Of a DNA stretch of 64,000 nt, positions 1 to 12,413 are shown piece by piece. The number at the start of each line of letters is the position of its first letter. The first letter of the stretch is position 1. The stretch spans positions 1-64,000 of the forward strand of contig CAWHLA010000005.1 in assembly GCA_963830065.1 (NCBI GenBank), given 5' to 3'. The notes under the pieces are model-generated. The model had not been told where the DNA came from, made no database searches, and saw only the letters and a list, made by a program, of their open reading frames with translations. The translations under genes and the position numbers were made by a program. The stretch is from JACCZR01 sp963830065 (lineage in GTDB: Bacteria > Actinomycetota > Thermoleophilia > Solirubrobacterales > Thermoleophilaceae).

Positions 1-74
1 TGGCCTACAAGCGCAAGGACGACATCTACCGGATGGCTCAAGCGAACAAAGCGTTCGCCCACTACCGCTGGTAG
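1..74 (+). CDS. rpsG: 30S ribosomal protein S7, C-terminal end (partial)
   Basis: Only the last 23 codons and the TAG stop are present (frame from base 3). The translation ends in MAQANKAFAHYRW, the characteristic C-terminus of bacterial S7, which nucleates assembly of the 30S head on 16S rRNA. Its place upstream of fusA and tuf fits the str operon. The 5' part lies outside the window. Confidence 0.93.
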   Translation, partial: AYKRKDDIYRMAQANKAFAHYRW

Positions 75-97
75 CAGCGGTCCCCTACGCCCTCGCT

Positions 98-117
98 CCA
101 GCCCGCCGGCGGGCTGG
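98..117 (+). terminator. Perfect 20-base palindrome after rpsG
   Basis: A perfect GC-rich palindrome (CCAGCCCGCC and its reverse complement) lies 24 bases after the rpsG stop. No T-run follows, so it would be a tail-less terminator or a processing hairpin at the end of an rpsL-rpsG transcript. Confidence 0.4.
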
Positions 118-140
118 CGCAAACCGCGCACATCTCTTGA

Positions 141-168
141 AAAAGTCTTCAGGCGGCTGAGGACTCAA
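141..168 (-). terminator. Intrinsic terminator-like palindrome, copy 1
   Basis: Read on the minus strand this is AGTC-C-TCAG, a CCGC loop, CTGA-A-GACT, then five T. It sits about 90 bases downstream of the stop of the minus-strand membrane-protein gene, so it is a good intrinsic terminator for it. A near-identical element lies at 22341-22368, also downstream of a minus-strand gene. Confidence 0.65.
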
Positions 169-255
169 CGCCCGCCTCCACGCCCAGGGCCTTGACGGGC
201 GCTACCCGACCTTGAGGCTGTGGTGTCGCGCTGAACTGGATACGGGGCCGGGCCG

Positions 256-813
256 CTAGCGCGGGTTGAACAGTCTGATCAGCCCGGCCGCCGCCGCTAA
301 CAACCCCGCCAGCAGCTCGGCGTAGAGCCCGAGGCCCTTCACGCCCTTCGCCCCCTCGAACGAGCGGCCGATTGCCCCGGTCTCGCCGCTCTCGGGCCAG
401 TCGGTCAGCAGGGTGATGACCACCGCGATCACGCCGATGGCGATCAGGGCGACCGCCGCGGGGCGGCTTCCGCCCAGCCCGGCGCCCAGCGCCATCACCA
501 CGCAGAGCACCCCCAGGAGGGCGAACGCGGGGCCGTGGCGCTCCAGCCCGGTCAGCGAGCAGCGGTCGGCCAGGACCGGGTTGGCGTCGTTGATTACCTC
601 GCACGAGCCGTTGGCCACGTCGACCGAGGTGATGGTCATGAACAGGGTGGCCGCGAGCAGGACGCCGGCCACGACACCCACCACGGTGACCCCGGCGCCA
701 AGGGCGTCAAAACCCTGTGACAAAGCGGAAAGACGCCCTCCGCGGGCCCCTGATCCTCTGCTACCCTCGACAGTCGGTTCGGAGCGCTCAGGAACGTTGA
801 TGGAGACCCTCAC
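256..813 (-). CDS. Predicted four-TM membrane protein inside the str operon
   Basis: A 185-residue protein (GTG start) of unknown function. After a polar 35-residue N-terminus there are hydrophobic segments at about 38-60, 94-113, 117-137 and 161-182. The first loop contains Cys71 and Cys85, which could form an extracytoplasmic disulfide. The composition is that of a real integral membrane protein rather than a shadow frame, but no enzyme motif is visible. It is antisense to the rpsG-fusA spacer, so it interrupts the usual rpsL-rpsG-fusA-tuf order. Its own terminator lies at 141-168. I do not recognise a named family. Confidence 0.7.
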   Translation of the reverse strand: MRVSINVPERSEPTVEGSRGSGARGGRLSALSQGFDALGAGVTVVGVVAGVLLAATLFMTITSVDVANGSCEVINDANPVLADRCSLTGLERHGPAFALLGVLCVVMALGAGLGGSRPAAVALIAIGVIAVVITLLTDWPESGETGAIGRSFEGAKGVKGLGLYAELLAGLLAAAAGLIRLFNPR

Positions 814-854
814 TACTTAGAAGGAATCCCGGGCGACAGCCAAGCGCTTCAACG

Positions 855-875
855 GGCCCGGCATGGGCCTTTTTT
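855..875 (+). terminator. Intrinsic terminator or attenuator upstream of fusA
   Basis: GGCCC, a GGCAT loop, GGGCC and then six T (870-875). It ends 31 bases before the fusA start codon on the same strand. It could stop read-through from rpsG or act as an attenuator in a fusA leader. Confidence 0.6.
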
Positions 876-906
876 CTGCTCAAAGACGCAACGGACGAGA
901 ACTCAG

Positions 907-3018
<2,112 letters not shown>

Positions 3019-3055
3019 GTAAGCTGGCCAGTCTTCGAGAAAGGAAAGGCAGAGA

Positions 3056-4243
<1,188 letters not shown>

Positions 4244-4244
4244 A

Positions 4245-4293
4245 CCTCTTCGAAAGAGGCACTCCGCGGGGGCGGGCGCAGTACGGCCCGCCC
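4245..4293 (+). terminator. Two hairpins between tuf and rpsJ
   Basis: A small hairpin (CCTCTT/AAGAGG, 4245-4259) directly follows the tuf stop. A stronger 8-bp stem (GGGCGGGC/GCCCGCCC, 4270-4293) with an 8-base loop comes next, then TCTC. They may partly terminate or process the transcript at the str/S10 boundary. There is no clear T-run. Confidence 0.4.
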
Positions 4294-4310
4294 TCTCGCA
4301 CGTCTTCACC

Positions 4311-4634
4311 ATGGCAACGCTCACGCAAAACAAGATCCGGATTCGGCTCAAGGCCTATGACCACTCGGCGATCGAGGCGGCGGCCAAGGAGATCGTTGAT
4401 ACGGCCACCCGCACCGGCGCCCAGATCTCCGGTCCAGTGCCCCTGCCGACCGAGAAGAACGTCTACTGCGTGATCCGCTCGCCCTTCAAGGACAAGGATT
4501 CGCGTGAGCATTTCGAGATCCGCACGCACAAGCGGCTGATCGACATCCTGCAGCCCACGCCCAAGACCGTCGACTCCCTCCAGCGCCTGGACGCGCTTCC
4601 GGCCGGGGTCGACATCCAGATCCAGCTCGTCTAA
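4311..4634 (+). CDS. rpsJ: 30S ribosomal protein S10
   Basis: A 107-residue S10 (NusE), slightly longer than the usual 102. It carries the typical IRIRLKAYDHSAIEAAAKEIV start and the FEIRTHKRLIDI motif. It is part of the 30S head and also pairs with NusB in antitermination. It is the first gene of the S10 block, and its TAA stop overlaps the rplC ATG by one base. Confidence 0.97.
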   Translation: MATLTQNKIRIRLKAYDHSAIEAAAKEIVDTATRTGAQISGPVPLPTEKNVYCVIRSPFKDKDSREHFEIRTHKRLIDILQPTPKTVDSLQRLDALPAGVDIQIQLV

Positions 4635-5257
4635 TGGCCGGGCTGCTGGGACGCAAGCTGGGCATGACCCAGGTGTTCGACCCCGAGGACGGGCGCGTCG
4701 AGCGCGTGACCGTGATCGAGGCCGGCCCCTGCCACGTCACCGCCATCCGCCGCGAGGATCGCGACGGCTACGACGCCGTCCAGCTTGCGTTCGGCGAGGC
4801 CACCGAGAAGGCGCTGAACAAGCCGCTTCTCGGCCACCTCAAGAAGGCCGACGTGCCGCTCTCGCGCCACCTGTGCGAGTTCCGCGGCGTCTCCGAGCAG
4901 GCCGAAGTGGGCCTGGAGGTCAAGGTCGACCAGGTGTTCGAGAAGGGTCAGACCGTGAAGGTCTCGGGCGTCTCGAAGGGCAAGGGCTTCGCCGGCACCA
5001 TCAAGCGCCATAACTTCCAGCGCGGCCCCGTCAGCCACGGCTCGCACAACGTGCGGGCCCCGGGCTCGATCGGCGCCTCGGCCACGCCCTCGCGCGTGTT
5101 CAAGGGCATCCGCGGCCCCGGCCAGATGGGCAACAAGCAGGTGACCCAGCGCGGCCTGGAGGTCGTCGACGTCCGCGCGGACGACAACCTCCTGCTGGTC
5201 CGCGGATCGGTCCCCGGCCCCAAGGGCGGCGTCGTCGAGATTCGAGAGGACGCCTAG
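4634..5257 (+). CDS. rplC: 50S ribosomal protein L3
   Basis: A 207-residue L3, one of the first proteins to bind 23S rRNA, with an extension reaching the peptidyl transferase centre. Recognised by GLLGRKLGMTQVFD at the N-terminus and the KGKGFAGTIKRHNF and GQMGNKQVT loop segments. The start overlaps the rpsJ stop (TAATG), so translation is probably coupled. Confidence 0.97.
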   Translation: MAGLLGRKLGMTQVFDPEDGRVERVTVIEAGPCHVTAIRREDRDGYDAVQLAFGEATEKALNKPLLGHLKKADVPLSRHLCEFRGVSEQAEVGLEVKVDQVFEKGQTVKVSGVSKGKGFAGTIKRHNFQRGPVSHGSHNVRAPGSIGASATPSRVFKGIRGPGQMGNKQVTQRGLEVVDVRADDNLLLVRGSVPGPKGGVVEIREDA

Positions 5258-5259
5258 GC

Positions 5260-5880
5260 ATGGCCGCGACCAAGGCCCCCTACATCGGCGGCAAGAAGGG
5301 CGGCGTGGACCTGGACGCCGACGTCTTCGGCGAGAACTTCCACGAGTCCCTCGTGCACGAGTGCGTGCGCGCCGAGCTGGCGGCACGCCGCCAGGGCTCG
5401 GCCTCCACGCTCACGCGCGGCGAGATCGCGATGACCGGCGCGAAGGCCTGGCGCCAGAAGGGCACCGGCCGTGCCCGCGCCGGCGCCCTGTCGGTTCCCC
5501 ACCGCACCGGCGGCGGTGTCGCGTTCGGCCCCAAGCCGCGCCACTACACCGTCAAGGTCAACCGCAAGGCCCGTCGCCGCGCGCTGCGTTCGGCGCTGTC
5601 GTTGCACGCGGGCCGCGACTCACTGTCGGTGGTGGACGCCGCGGCCTACGGCGCGCCCTACACCAAGGGCGCGGCCGACGCCGTGAAGGGCGTCAAGGGC
5701 GAGGGCAGCATCCTGGTGGTGCTGGCCGACGGCGAGGAGAACGCCGGCAAGAGCTTTCGCAACCTCTCCGGCGTGACGGTGACCCACGTGGACTCCGTCG
5801 GCGTGGCCGACCTGCTGGGCGCCGCCCGGCTGGTGGTCTCCGACCCCGCGCTGGAAAAGCTCACCGGGAGGGCCAAGTGA
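5260..5880 (+). CDS. rplD: 50S ribosomal protein L4
   Basis: A 206-residue L4/L1e-family protein. The exit-tunnel loop is recognisable as MTGAKAWRQKGTGRARAG, followed by GGGVAFGPKPRHY. In E. coli L4 feeds back on S10 operon expression; nothing here shows whether that holds in this organism. The start is two bases after the rplC stop. Confidence 0.97.
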   Translation: MAATKAPYIGGKKGGVDLDADVFGENFHESLVHECVRAELAARRQGSASTLTRGEIAMTGAKAWRQKGTGRARAGALSVPHRTGGGVAFGPKPRHYTVKVNRKARRRALRSALSLHAGRDSLSVVDAAAYGAPYTKGAADAVKGVKGEGSILVVLADGEENAGKSFRNLSGVTVTHVDSVGVADLLGAARLVVSDPALEKLTGRAK

Positions 5881-6170
5881 ACGCCCGCCAGGTGATCATC
5901 CGGCCCGTCATCTCGGAGAAGAGCTACGCCCTGCTGGCGGCCAACAAGTACACGTTCCGGGTGAGCGACCGGGCCAACAAGACCCAGGTGCGCCAGGCCG
6001 TCGAGGAGATCTTCGGCGTCCGCGTGCGCGGGGTCAGCACGGTCAACGTCAAGCCCAAGCCCAAGCGCCGCGGCTACTCCTCCGGCAAGCGCCGGCAGTG
6101 GAAGAAGGCCGTGGTGACCCTCCATCCCGAGGACTCGATCGAGCTCTTCGAGGGACAGGACATCGACTAG
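5877..6170 (+). CDS. rplW: 50S ribosomal protein L23
   Basis: A 97-residue L23, which sits at the tunnel exit and docks trigger factor and SRP. The N-terminus NARQVIIRPVISEKSYALL and the RRGYSSGKRRQWKKA segment are diagnostic. The start is GTG at 5877, overlapping the rplD stop (GTGA), with CGGGAGGG as a strong ribosome binding site just upstream. An open frame continues upstream, but this start fits the family. Confidence 0.96.
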   Translation: MNARQVIIRPVISEKSYALLAANKYTFRVSDRANKTQVRQAVEEIFGVRVRGVSTVNVKPKPKRRGYSSGKRRQWKKAVVTLHPEDSIELFEGQDID

Positions 6171-6173
6171 CCC

Positions 6174-7021
<848 letters not shown>

Positions 7022-7025
<4 letters not shown>

Positions 7026-7300
7026 GCAGGTCATCCAAGAAGGGCCCGTGGGTCGAGGAGCGCCTGATGGGGCGCATCGAGGCCATGAACGAGTCGGGCG
7101 ACAAGCAGATGGTCAAGACCTGGTCGCGCGCCTCGACGATCTTCCCCGAGATGGTGGGGCACACCATCGCCGTTCACGACGGTCGCAAGCACGTGCCCGT
7201 GTTCGTCTCCGAGTCCATGGTCGGCCACAAGCTGGGCGAGTTCGCCCCCACGCGGATGTTCCGCGGGCACGCCGGCGGTGACCGAGTGAGGATGCGATGA
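7022..7300 (+). CDS. rpsS: 30S ribosomal protein S19
   Basis: A 92-residue S19 starting at ATG 7022 inside the rplB stop (ATGA). SRSSKKGPWVEERLM, STIFPEMVGHTIAVHDG and LGEFAPTRMFRGH are the family signatures. It pairs with S13 in the 30S head. The frame is open upstream, but the overlap and the standard N-terminus fix this start. Confidence 0.96.
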
Positions 7301-7853
7301 AGGCCGAGGACGAGAAGACGCCCGAGGACGAGACGGCGCCCGAGGACGAGACGGCGCCCGAGGCGGAGGCCACCGACGAGGCTGAGGCCACCGACGAGGA
7401 GGCTCAGGCCGAGGAGCAGCCGCAGGCCGAGGAGAAGCCGAAGAAGCGCCGCCGCGCGTCGGAGACCTCCACCGGAGGCGGCAAGAAGGCGAGCCGCCGC
7501 GACCCCGAAGAGGTCATCAACGTGCGCGCCCGCGCGCGCTACGTGCGCACGGCCCCGCGCAAGGCCCGCCTCGTCATGGACCACATCCGCAACAAGGACG
7601 TCGAGCAGGCGCGGGCCATCCTGGCCTACGCGCCGCGCGCCGCCGCGGTAGACGTCCTCAAGCTGCTCGACTCGGCGGTTGCCAACGCCGAGCACAACCA
7701 CGAGCTCGGCCCCGACGAGCTGCGCGTGCGCCGCGCCTACGTCGACGAGGGCCCGACCATCAAGCGCTACCGCCCGCGAGCACTGGGCCGCGCGACACCG
7801 ATCAACAAGCGCACCAGCCACATGACCATCGAGCTGACGACGGAAGGCAAGTA

Positions 7854-7854
<1 letters not shown>
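7297..7854 (+). CDS. rplV: 50S ribosomal protein L22 with acidic N-terminal extension
   Basis: A 185-residue L22; the usual length is about 110-120. The core starts near residue 73 (VINVRARARYVRTAPRKARLV), with the tunnel-loop region and a normal C-terminus. Residues 1-72 are a low-complexity extension rich in Glu, Asp, Ala and Pro that turns basic (KPKKRRR) before the core, and it includes two exact EDETAP units. The ATG overlaps the rpsS stop (ATGA), and no better start lies between, so the extension is probably translated. L22 lines the exit tunnel; the tail would project from the ribosome surface. Confidence 0.95.
7321..7356 (+). repeat. Two 18-base tandem repeats in rplV
   Basis: The unit cccgaggacgagacggcg occurs twice back to back (7321-7338 and 7339-7356), followed by a partial third. 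It encodes the repeated PEDETA of the L22 extension. A related 12-base repeat (gaggccaccgac) follows. Confidence 0.85.
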
Positions 7855-8581
<727 letters not shown>

Positions 8582-8582
<1 letters not shown>

Positions 8583-9013
8583 TGCTGCAGCCCAAGCGGG
8601 TCAAGTACCGCAAGGAGCACCGCGGCCGGATGCGCGGGTTCACCAAGGGCGGCGCCACCGTGGAGTTCGGCGAGTACGGGCTCAAGGCGCTCGAGCGCGG
8701 CTGGATCACCAACCGCCAGATCGAGGCCGCCCGAATCGCCATGACGCGCAAGATCAAGCGCGGCGGCAAGGTGTGGATCAACATCTTCCCGGACAAGCCG
8801 TACACGAAGAAGCCGGCCGAGACCCGCATGGGCTCCGGCAAGGGCTCGCCCGAGGGCTGGGTGGCAGTCATCAAGCCCGGCCGGGTCATGTTCGAGCTGT
8901 CCGGCGTCGACGAGGAGCTGGCCCGCGAGGCCATGCGCCTCGCCGGTCACAAGCTGCCCGTCAAGACCAAGTTCGTGATGCGGGAGGGGGCCGTCAGTGA
9001 CCAAAGCGGCTGA
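8582..9013 (+). CDS. rplP: 50S ribosomal protein L16
   Basis: A 143-residue L16 starting at ATG 8582 in the overlap TGATG with rpsC. MLQPKRVKYRKEHRGRMRG and the RMGSGKGSPEGWVAVIKPG motif are diagnostic. L16 organises the A-site region of 23S rRNA. Its 3' end overlaps the rpmC start by 17 bases. Confidence 0.96.
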
Positions 9014-9224
9014 GGTACACGGACTCGATGACGCCGGCCTCGCTAGCTTCATCGACGACCGTCGCAAGGATTCGTTCAACCTGCGCTTCCAGCACGCGAC
9101 CGGTCAGCTGGAGAACACGGCCCGCCTCCAGCAGGCCAAGCAGGACCTGGCGCGCGGCCTGACCGTGGCGCGCGAGCGGGGACTGGACGTCGAAGCGGAG
9201 ATCAAGAAGCAGACCAATGCTTGA
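8997..9224 (+). CDS. rpmC: 50S ribosomal protein L29
   Basis: A 75-residue L29, a small two-helix protein near the tunnel exit beside L23. The FNLRFQHATGQLENTARL segment is the family signature. GTG start at 8997 within the end of rplP. Its stop overlaps the rpsQ start by eight bases. Confidence 0.93.
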   Translation: MTKAAEVHGLDDAGLASFIDDRRKDSFNLRFQHATGQLENTARLQQAKQDLARGLTVARERGLDVEAEIKKQTNA

Positions 9225-9834
9225 AGAACCTGAGAACAACGAAGAGGAGACCCCGGAGGCGCCCGAAGAGGCGGCTGCGCCGGAGGCTGCTGCGCCCGAA
9301 GAGGCCGCCGAGCCCGCCGGCGCCGCACCCGCCGAGGCGGACCCGGGCCCCTCGGGGGCGGCCGTCGCCGAGGAGGTGCTCCCGCCCAAGGAGCGCCGCC
9401 GCCGCGGGCGCTCCGCTCACACCGAGGCCAAGCCTCAGCGCTCACCCGAGGAGCGCGCCGCCGAGCGCGCCCAGGTGCGCGCGAAGAAAGCCGCCGAGCG
9501 CCGCCGCTGGCGCCAGCGCTCGCGCGAGAAGCGGAGGGCCGGAGGCCCCCGTGAGGACAGCACGCCCGCGCCGCTGCACGCCCCCACGGGGCGCCGCCGC
9601 GAGCGCCAGGGCGTGGTCATCTCCGACCGCGGCGACAAGACCATCACCGTGCGCATCGAGGTCCAGCGCGCGCACCGGACCTACGGCAAGGTCGTGCGCT
9701 CGTCCTCCACGCTCCACGTGCACGACGAGACCAACGACGCCAACGCCGGGGACAAGGTGCGCGTCGTCGAGAGCCGCCCTGTCAGCCGCCACAAGCGCTG
9801 GCGCCTGGTCGAGATCTTGGAGAGGGCGCGATAG
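9217..9834 (+). CDS. rpsQ: 30S ribosomal protein S17 with 124-residue N-terminal extension
   Basis: A 205-residue protein; ordinary S17 has 80-90 residues. The S17 OB-fold core begins about residue 125 (GRRRERQGVVISDRGDKTIT) and runs to the end. Residues 1-55 are acidic and Ala/Pro-rich, while residues 56-124 are strongly basic (Arg/Lys/Ala), so the tail is bipolar. ATG 9217 overlaps the rpmC stop. An internal start close to the core cannot be excluded, but the open, biased codon use supports translation. S17 binds helices of the 16S 5' domain; the job of the tail is unknown. Confidence 0.93.
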   Translation: MLEEPENNEEETPEAPEEAAAPEAAAPEEAAEPAGAAPAEADPGPSGAAVAEEVLPPKERRRRGRSAHTEAKPQRSPEERAAERAQVRAKKAAERRRWRQRSREKRRAGGPREDSTPAPLHAPTGRRRERQGVVISDRGDKTITVRIEVQRAHRTYGKVVRSSSTLHVHDETNDANAGDKVRVVESRPVSRHKRWRLVEILERAR

Positions 9835-9837
9835 GCC

Positions 9838-10206
9838 GTGATCCAGCAGGAGTCCAGGCTGAGGGTGGCCGACAACACCGGCGCCCGCGAGATCCTCTGC
9901 ATCCGCGTCGACGGCGGCTCGCGCCGTCGCTACGCCGGCGTGGGTGACGTGATCACCGCGACGGTCAAGCAGGCCATCCCGCACGGGGCGGTCAAGAAGG
10001 GCGAGGTCGTCAAGGCGGTCGTCGTGCGCACGCGCAAGGAGTTCGGCCGCGACGACGGCACGTACATCTCCTTCGACGAGAACGCCGCCGTGCTCATCGA
10101 CGCCACCAATCAGCCGCGCGGCACGCGCATCTTCGGGCCGGTGGCCCGCGAGCTGCGCGACCGCAACTTCATGCGGATCGTCTCCCTGGCCCCGGAGGTC
10201 CTGTGA
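9838..10206 (+). CDS. rplN: 50S ribosomal protein L14
   Basis: A 122-residue L14 with GTG start three bases after rpsQ. IQQESRLRVADNTGAREILC and the GTRIFGPVARELRDRNFMRIVSLAPEV C-terminal region are typical. L14 lies at the subunit interface (bridges B5/B8). It is the first gene of the spc block. Confidence 0.97.
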   Translation: MIQQESRLRVADNTGAREILCIRVDGGSRRRYAGVGDVITATVKQAIPHGAVKKGEVVKAVVVRTRKEFGRDDGTYISFDENAAVLIDATNQPRGTRIFGPVARELRDRNFMRIVSLAPEVL

Positions 10207-10514
10207 TGAGGGTCCGCCGCGACGACCAGGTGAAGGTGATCTCCGGCAAGGACCGGGGCAAGACGGGCCGCGTGGTCAAGGTCGACCGCGAGAAGGAGCG
10301 CGTCTACGTGGAGGGGCTGAACATCATCAAGCGCCACCAGCGCCCGCGGACCATGCAGGAGCAGGGCGGCATCATCGAGGCCCCGGGCCCGATCCACGTG
10401 TCCAACGTCCAGCTGCTCGACCCCGACGGTCAGCCCAGCCGCGTCGGCGTTCGCCGCGACGAGGGCGGCCGCCGCGTGCGAGTGGCCAAGCGAAGCGGCA
10501 AGGACATCGACTGA
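10206..10514 (+). CDS. rplX: 50S ribosomal protein L24
   Basis: A 102-residue L24 with the KOW motif near the N-terminus (VKVISGKDRGKTGRVVKV). It initiates 50S assembly. ATG 10206 overlaps the rplN stop (TGATG). A GTG three bases earlier is in frame but less likely. Confidence 0.95.
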   Translation: MRVRRDDQVKVISGKDRGKTGRVVKVDREKERVYVEGLNIIKRHQRPRTMQEQGGIIEAPGPIHVSNVQLLDPDGQPSRVGVRRDEGGRRVRVAKRSGKDID

Positions 10515-11281
10515 TGGAAGCCGGAACCGCACAGGCCAACGTCCCGGCGCGCGTCAAGGAGCGCTACGAGTCGGAGATCCACGAGCGGCTGAAGAGCCGC
10601 TTCGGTCACTCCAGCGCGATGCAGGTGCCGCGGATGACCAAGATCACGCTGAACATGGGCGTGGGGGAGGCCAAGCAGGACTCCAAGATGCTCGAGGCCG
10701 CCATCGAGCAGCTCGCGACGATCGCGGGCCAGCAGCCCAACGTGCGCCGGGCGCGCAAGTCGATCGCCAACTTCAAGCTGCGCGACGGGATGCCCGTGGG
10801 CGTCAGCGTGACCCTGCGCCGGGCCCGCATGTACGAGTTCTTCGACCGCCTCGTGACCATCGCGATCCCCCGGATCCGCGACTTCCGCGGTCTCAACGCG
10901 CGCTCGTTCGACGGCCGCGGCAACTACTCGATGGGCATCCGCGAGCAGATCATCTTCCCCGAGATCGACTACGACGCGATCGACCAGGTGCGTGGGCTGG
11001 ACGTGACCATCACCACCACGGCCACCACCGACGAGGAGGCGTACGTGCTCCTCTCAGAGCTGGGCATGCCCTTCTCGCCCGAGGGCGCTCCGGGTACCAC
11101 CACCGAGGAGCCGGACGAGGCCGAGGAGGAGCGGCGCAAGGACGAGGCCCGTCAGAAGGCCGAGGCCGAGCAGGCCGCGCTGGAGGCCCTCAAGGAGGAG
11201 AACCCCGAGGCCTACGAGCGGCCCGAGAAGACCGACGAGGAAGACGAAGACGCAGCCACCGACACCGAGGAGACCGAGTAA
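10514..11281 (+). CDS. rplE: 50S ribosomal protein L5 with acidic C-terminal extension
   Basis: A 255-residue protein; L5 is normally about 180. The core ends at about residue 187 (LLSELGMPF). The last 67 residues are Glu/Asp/Lys-rich and probably form a charged helix followed by an acidic tail. Core signatures include RARKSIANFKLRDGMPVGV and GRGNYSMGIREQIIFPEIDYD. L5 binds 5S rRNA in the central protuberance. The ATG overlaps the rplX stop. The extension resembles in style those on L22 and S17 of the same operon. Confidence 0.95.
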   Translation: MEAGTAQANVPARVKERYESEIHERLKSRFGHSSAMQVPRMTKITLNMGVGEAKQDSKMLEAAIEQLATIAGQQPNVRRARKSIANFKLRDGMPVGVSVTLRRARMYEFFDRLVTIAIPRIRDFRGLNARSFDGRGNYSMGIREQIIFPEIDYDAIDQVRGLDVTITTTATTDEEAYVLLSELGMPFSPEGAPGTTTEEPDEAEEERRKDEARQKAEAEQAALEALKEENPEAYERPEKTDEEDEDAATDTEETE

Positions 11282-11284
11282 CCC

Positions 11285-11470
11285 ATGGCCAAGACCTCAC
11301 AGGTGGTCAAGGCGTCCCGCCCCCCCAAGTTCAAGACGCGGGGTTACAGCCGCTGCCGGCGCTGCGGGCGCTCGCGCGCCTACCTGCGCAAGTTCGGCCT
11401 CTGCCGGATCTGCGTGCGCGAGCTGGCGCACGAGGGCTACATCCCCGGCCTGACCAAGTCGAGCTGGTAG
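11285..11470 (+). CDS. rpsZ: 30S ribosomal protein S14, zinc (type Z) form
   Basis: A 61-residue short S14. Cys24, Cys27, Cys40 and Cys43 form the CxxC-CxxC zinc ribbon, which marks the zinc-dependent form. It ends in the typical GYIPGLTKSSW. Start ATG lies three bases after rplE. Confidence 0.96.
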   Translation: MAKTSQVVKASRPPKFKTRGYSRCRRCGRSRAYLRKFGLCRICVRELAHEGYIPGLTKSSW

Positions 11471-11480
11471 CCCCCTTCTC

Positions 11481-11873
11481 ATGACCGATCCGATCGCAGA
11501 CCTGCTGACGCGCATCCGCAACGGCATCACCGCCGAGCACGACGTGGTGGAGATGCCCGCTTCGACCTTCAAGGCCGACGTCGCCCGCATCCTCACCGAG
11601 CAGGGCTATATCGAGAACTTCGAGGTCGAGCCGGCGCGCGTGGGCCAGACGCTGAAGGTGCGCCTCAAGTACACCGAGGACCGCCGCTCGGTGATCTCGG
11701 GCATCGACCGCCTGTCGCGTCCCGGTCACCGCCGCTACGTCGGCGCGACCGAGATCCCCAAGGTGCTGGGCGGCATGGGCACGTCGATCATCTCCACCTC
11801 CCGCGGCGTGATGAGCGGCCACGACGCCCGCCGCGCGGGCGTGGGCGGCGAGCTCGTGGCGAGGGTCTGGTAG
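11481..11873 (+). CDS. rpsH: 30S ribosomal protein S8
   Basis: A 130-residue S8. MTDPIADLLTRIRNGI at the N-terminus and GTSIISTSRGVMSGHDARR near the C-terminus are diagnostic. S8 organises the central domain of 16S rRNA and in E. coli represses the spc operon; whether it does so here is not visible. Confidence 0.97.
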   Translation: MTDPIADLLTRIRNGITAEHDVVEMPASTFKADVARILTEQGYIENFEVEPARVGQTLKVRLKYTEDRRSVISGIDRLSRPGHRRYVGATEIPKVLGGMGTSIISTSRGVMSGHDARRAGVGGELVARVW

Positions 11874-11879
11874 CGAGCC

Positions 11880-12413
11880 GTGAGCCGCATCGGAAAGCAG
11901 CCCATCGCCGTGCCCGACGGGGTCGAGGTGAGCATCCAGGCCGAGCAGGTCAACGTGAAGGGCCCCAAGGGCGAGCTCTCGGAGGCCAAGGCGCGTGCGA
12001 TCGAGGTCAAGGAGGACGACGGCCAGATCCTGGTCACGCGGCCCACCGACCGCGGTGAGCACCGCGCGCTGCACGGCCTGACCCGCAGCCTGATCGCCAA
12101 CATGGTCGAGGGCGTCACCCAGGGCTTCGAGAAGCGCCTGGAGATCCAGGGCGTCGGCTACCGCGCGAGCATGCAGGGGCAGAACCTCCAGCTCGCCGTC
12201 GGCTACTCGCATCCGGTGATCATCGAGGCGCCGCCTGAGATCGAGTTCGAGGTCCCGCAGCCCACGCAGGTGATCGTGCGCGGCATCTCCAAGCAGCTGG
12301 TGGGCGAGACCGCGGCCCGCGTGCGCAAGACGCGCCCGCCCGAGCCCTACAAGGGCAAGGGCATCCGCTACGCCGGCGAGCACGTCGTCCGGAAGGTGGG
12401 CAAGCGCGCATGA
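11880..12413 (+). CDS. rplF: 50S ribosomal protein L6
   Basis: A 177-residue L6 with its two duplicated domains. The C-terminal RKTRPPEPYKGKGIRYAGE motif is the family signature. GTG start, six bases after rpsH. The TGA stop overlaps the rplR ATG (ATGA). Confidence 0.97.
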   Translation: MSRIGKQPIAVPDGVEVSIQAEQVNVKGPKGELSEAKARAIEVKEDDGQILVTRPTDRGEHRALHGLTRSLIANMVEGVTQGFEKRLEIQGVGYRASMQGQNLQLAVGYSHPVIIEAPPEIEFEVPQPTQVIVRGISKQLVGETAARVRKTRPPEPYKGKGIRYAGEHVVRKVGKRA

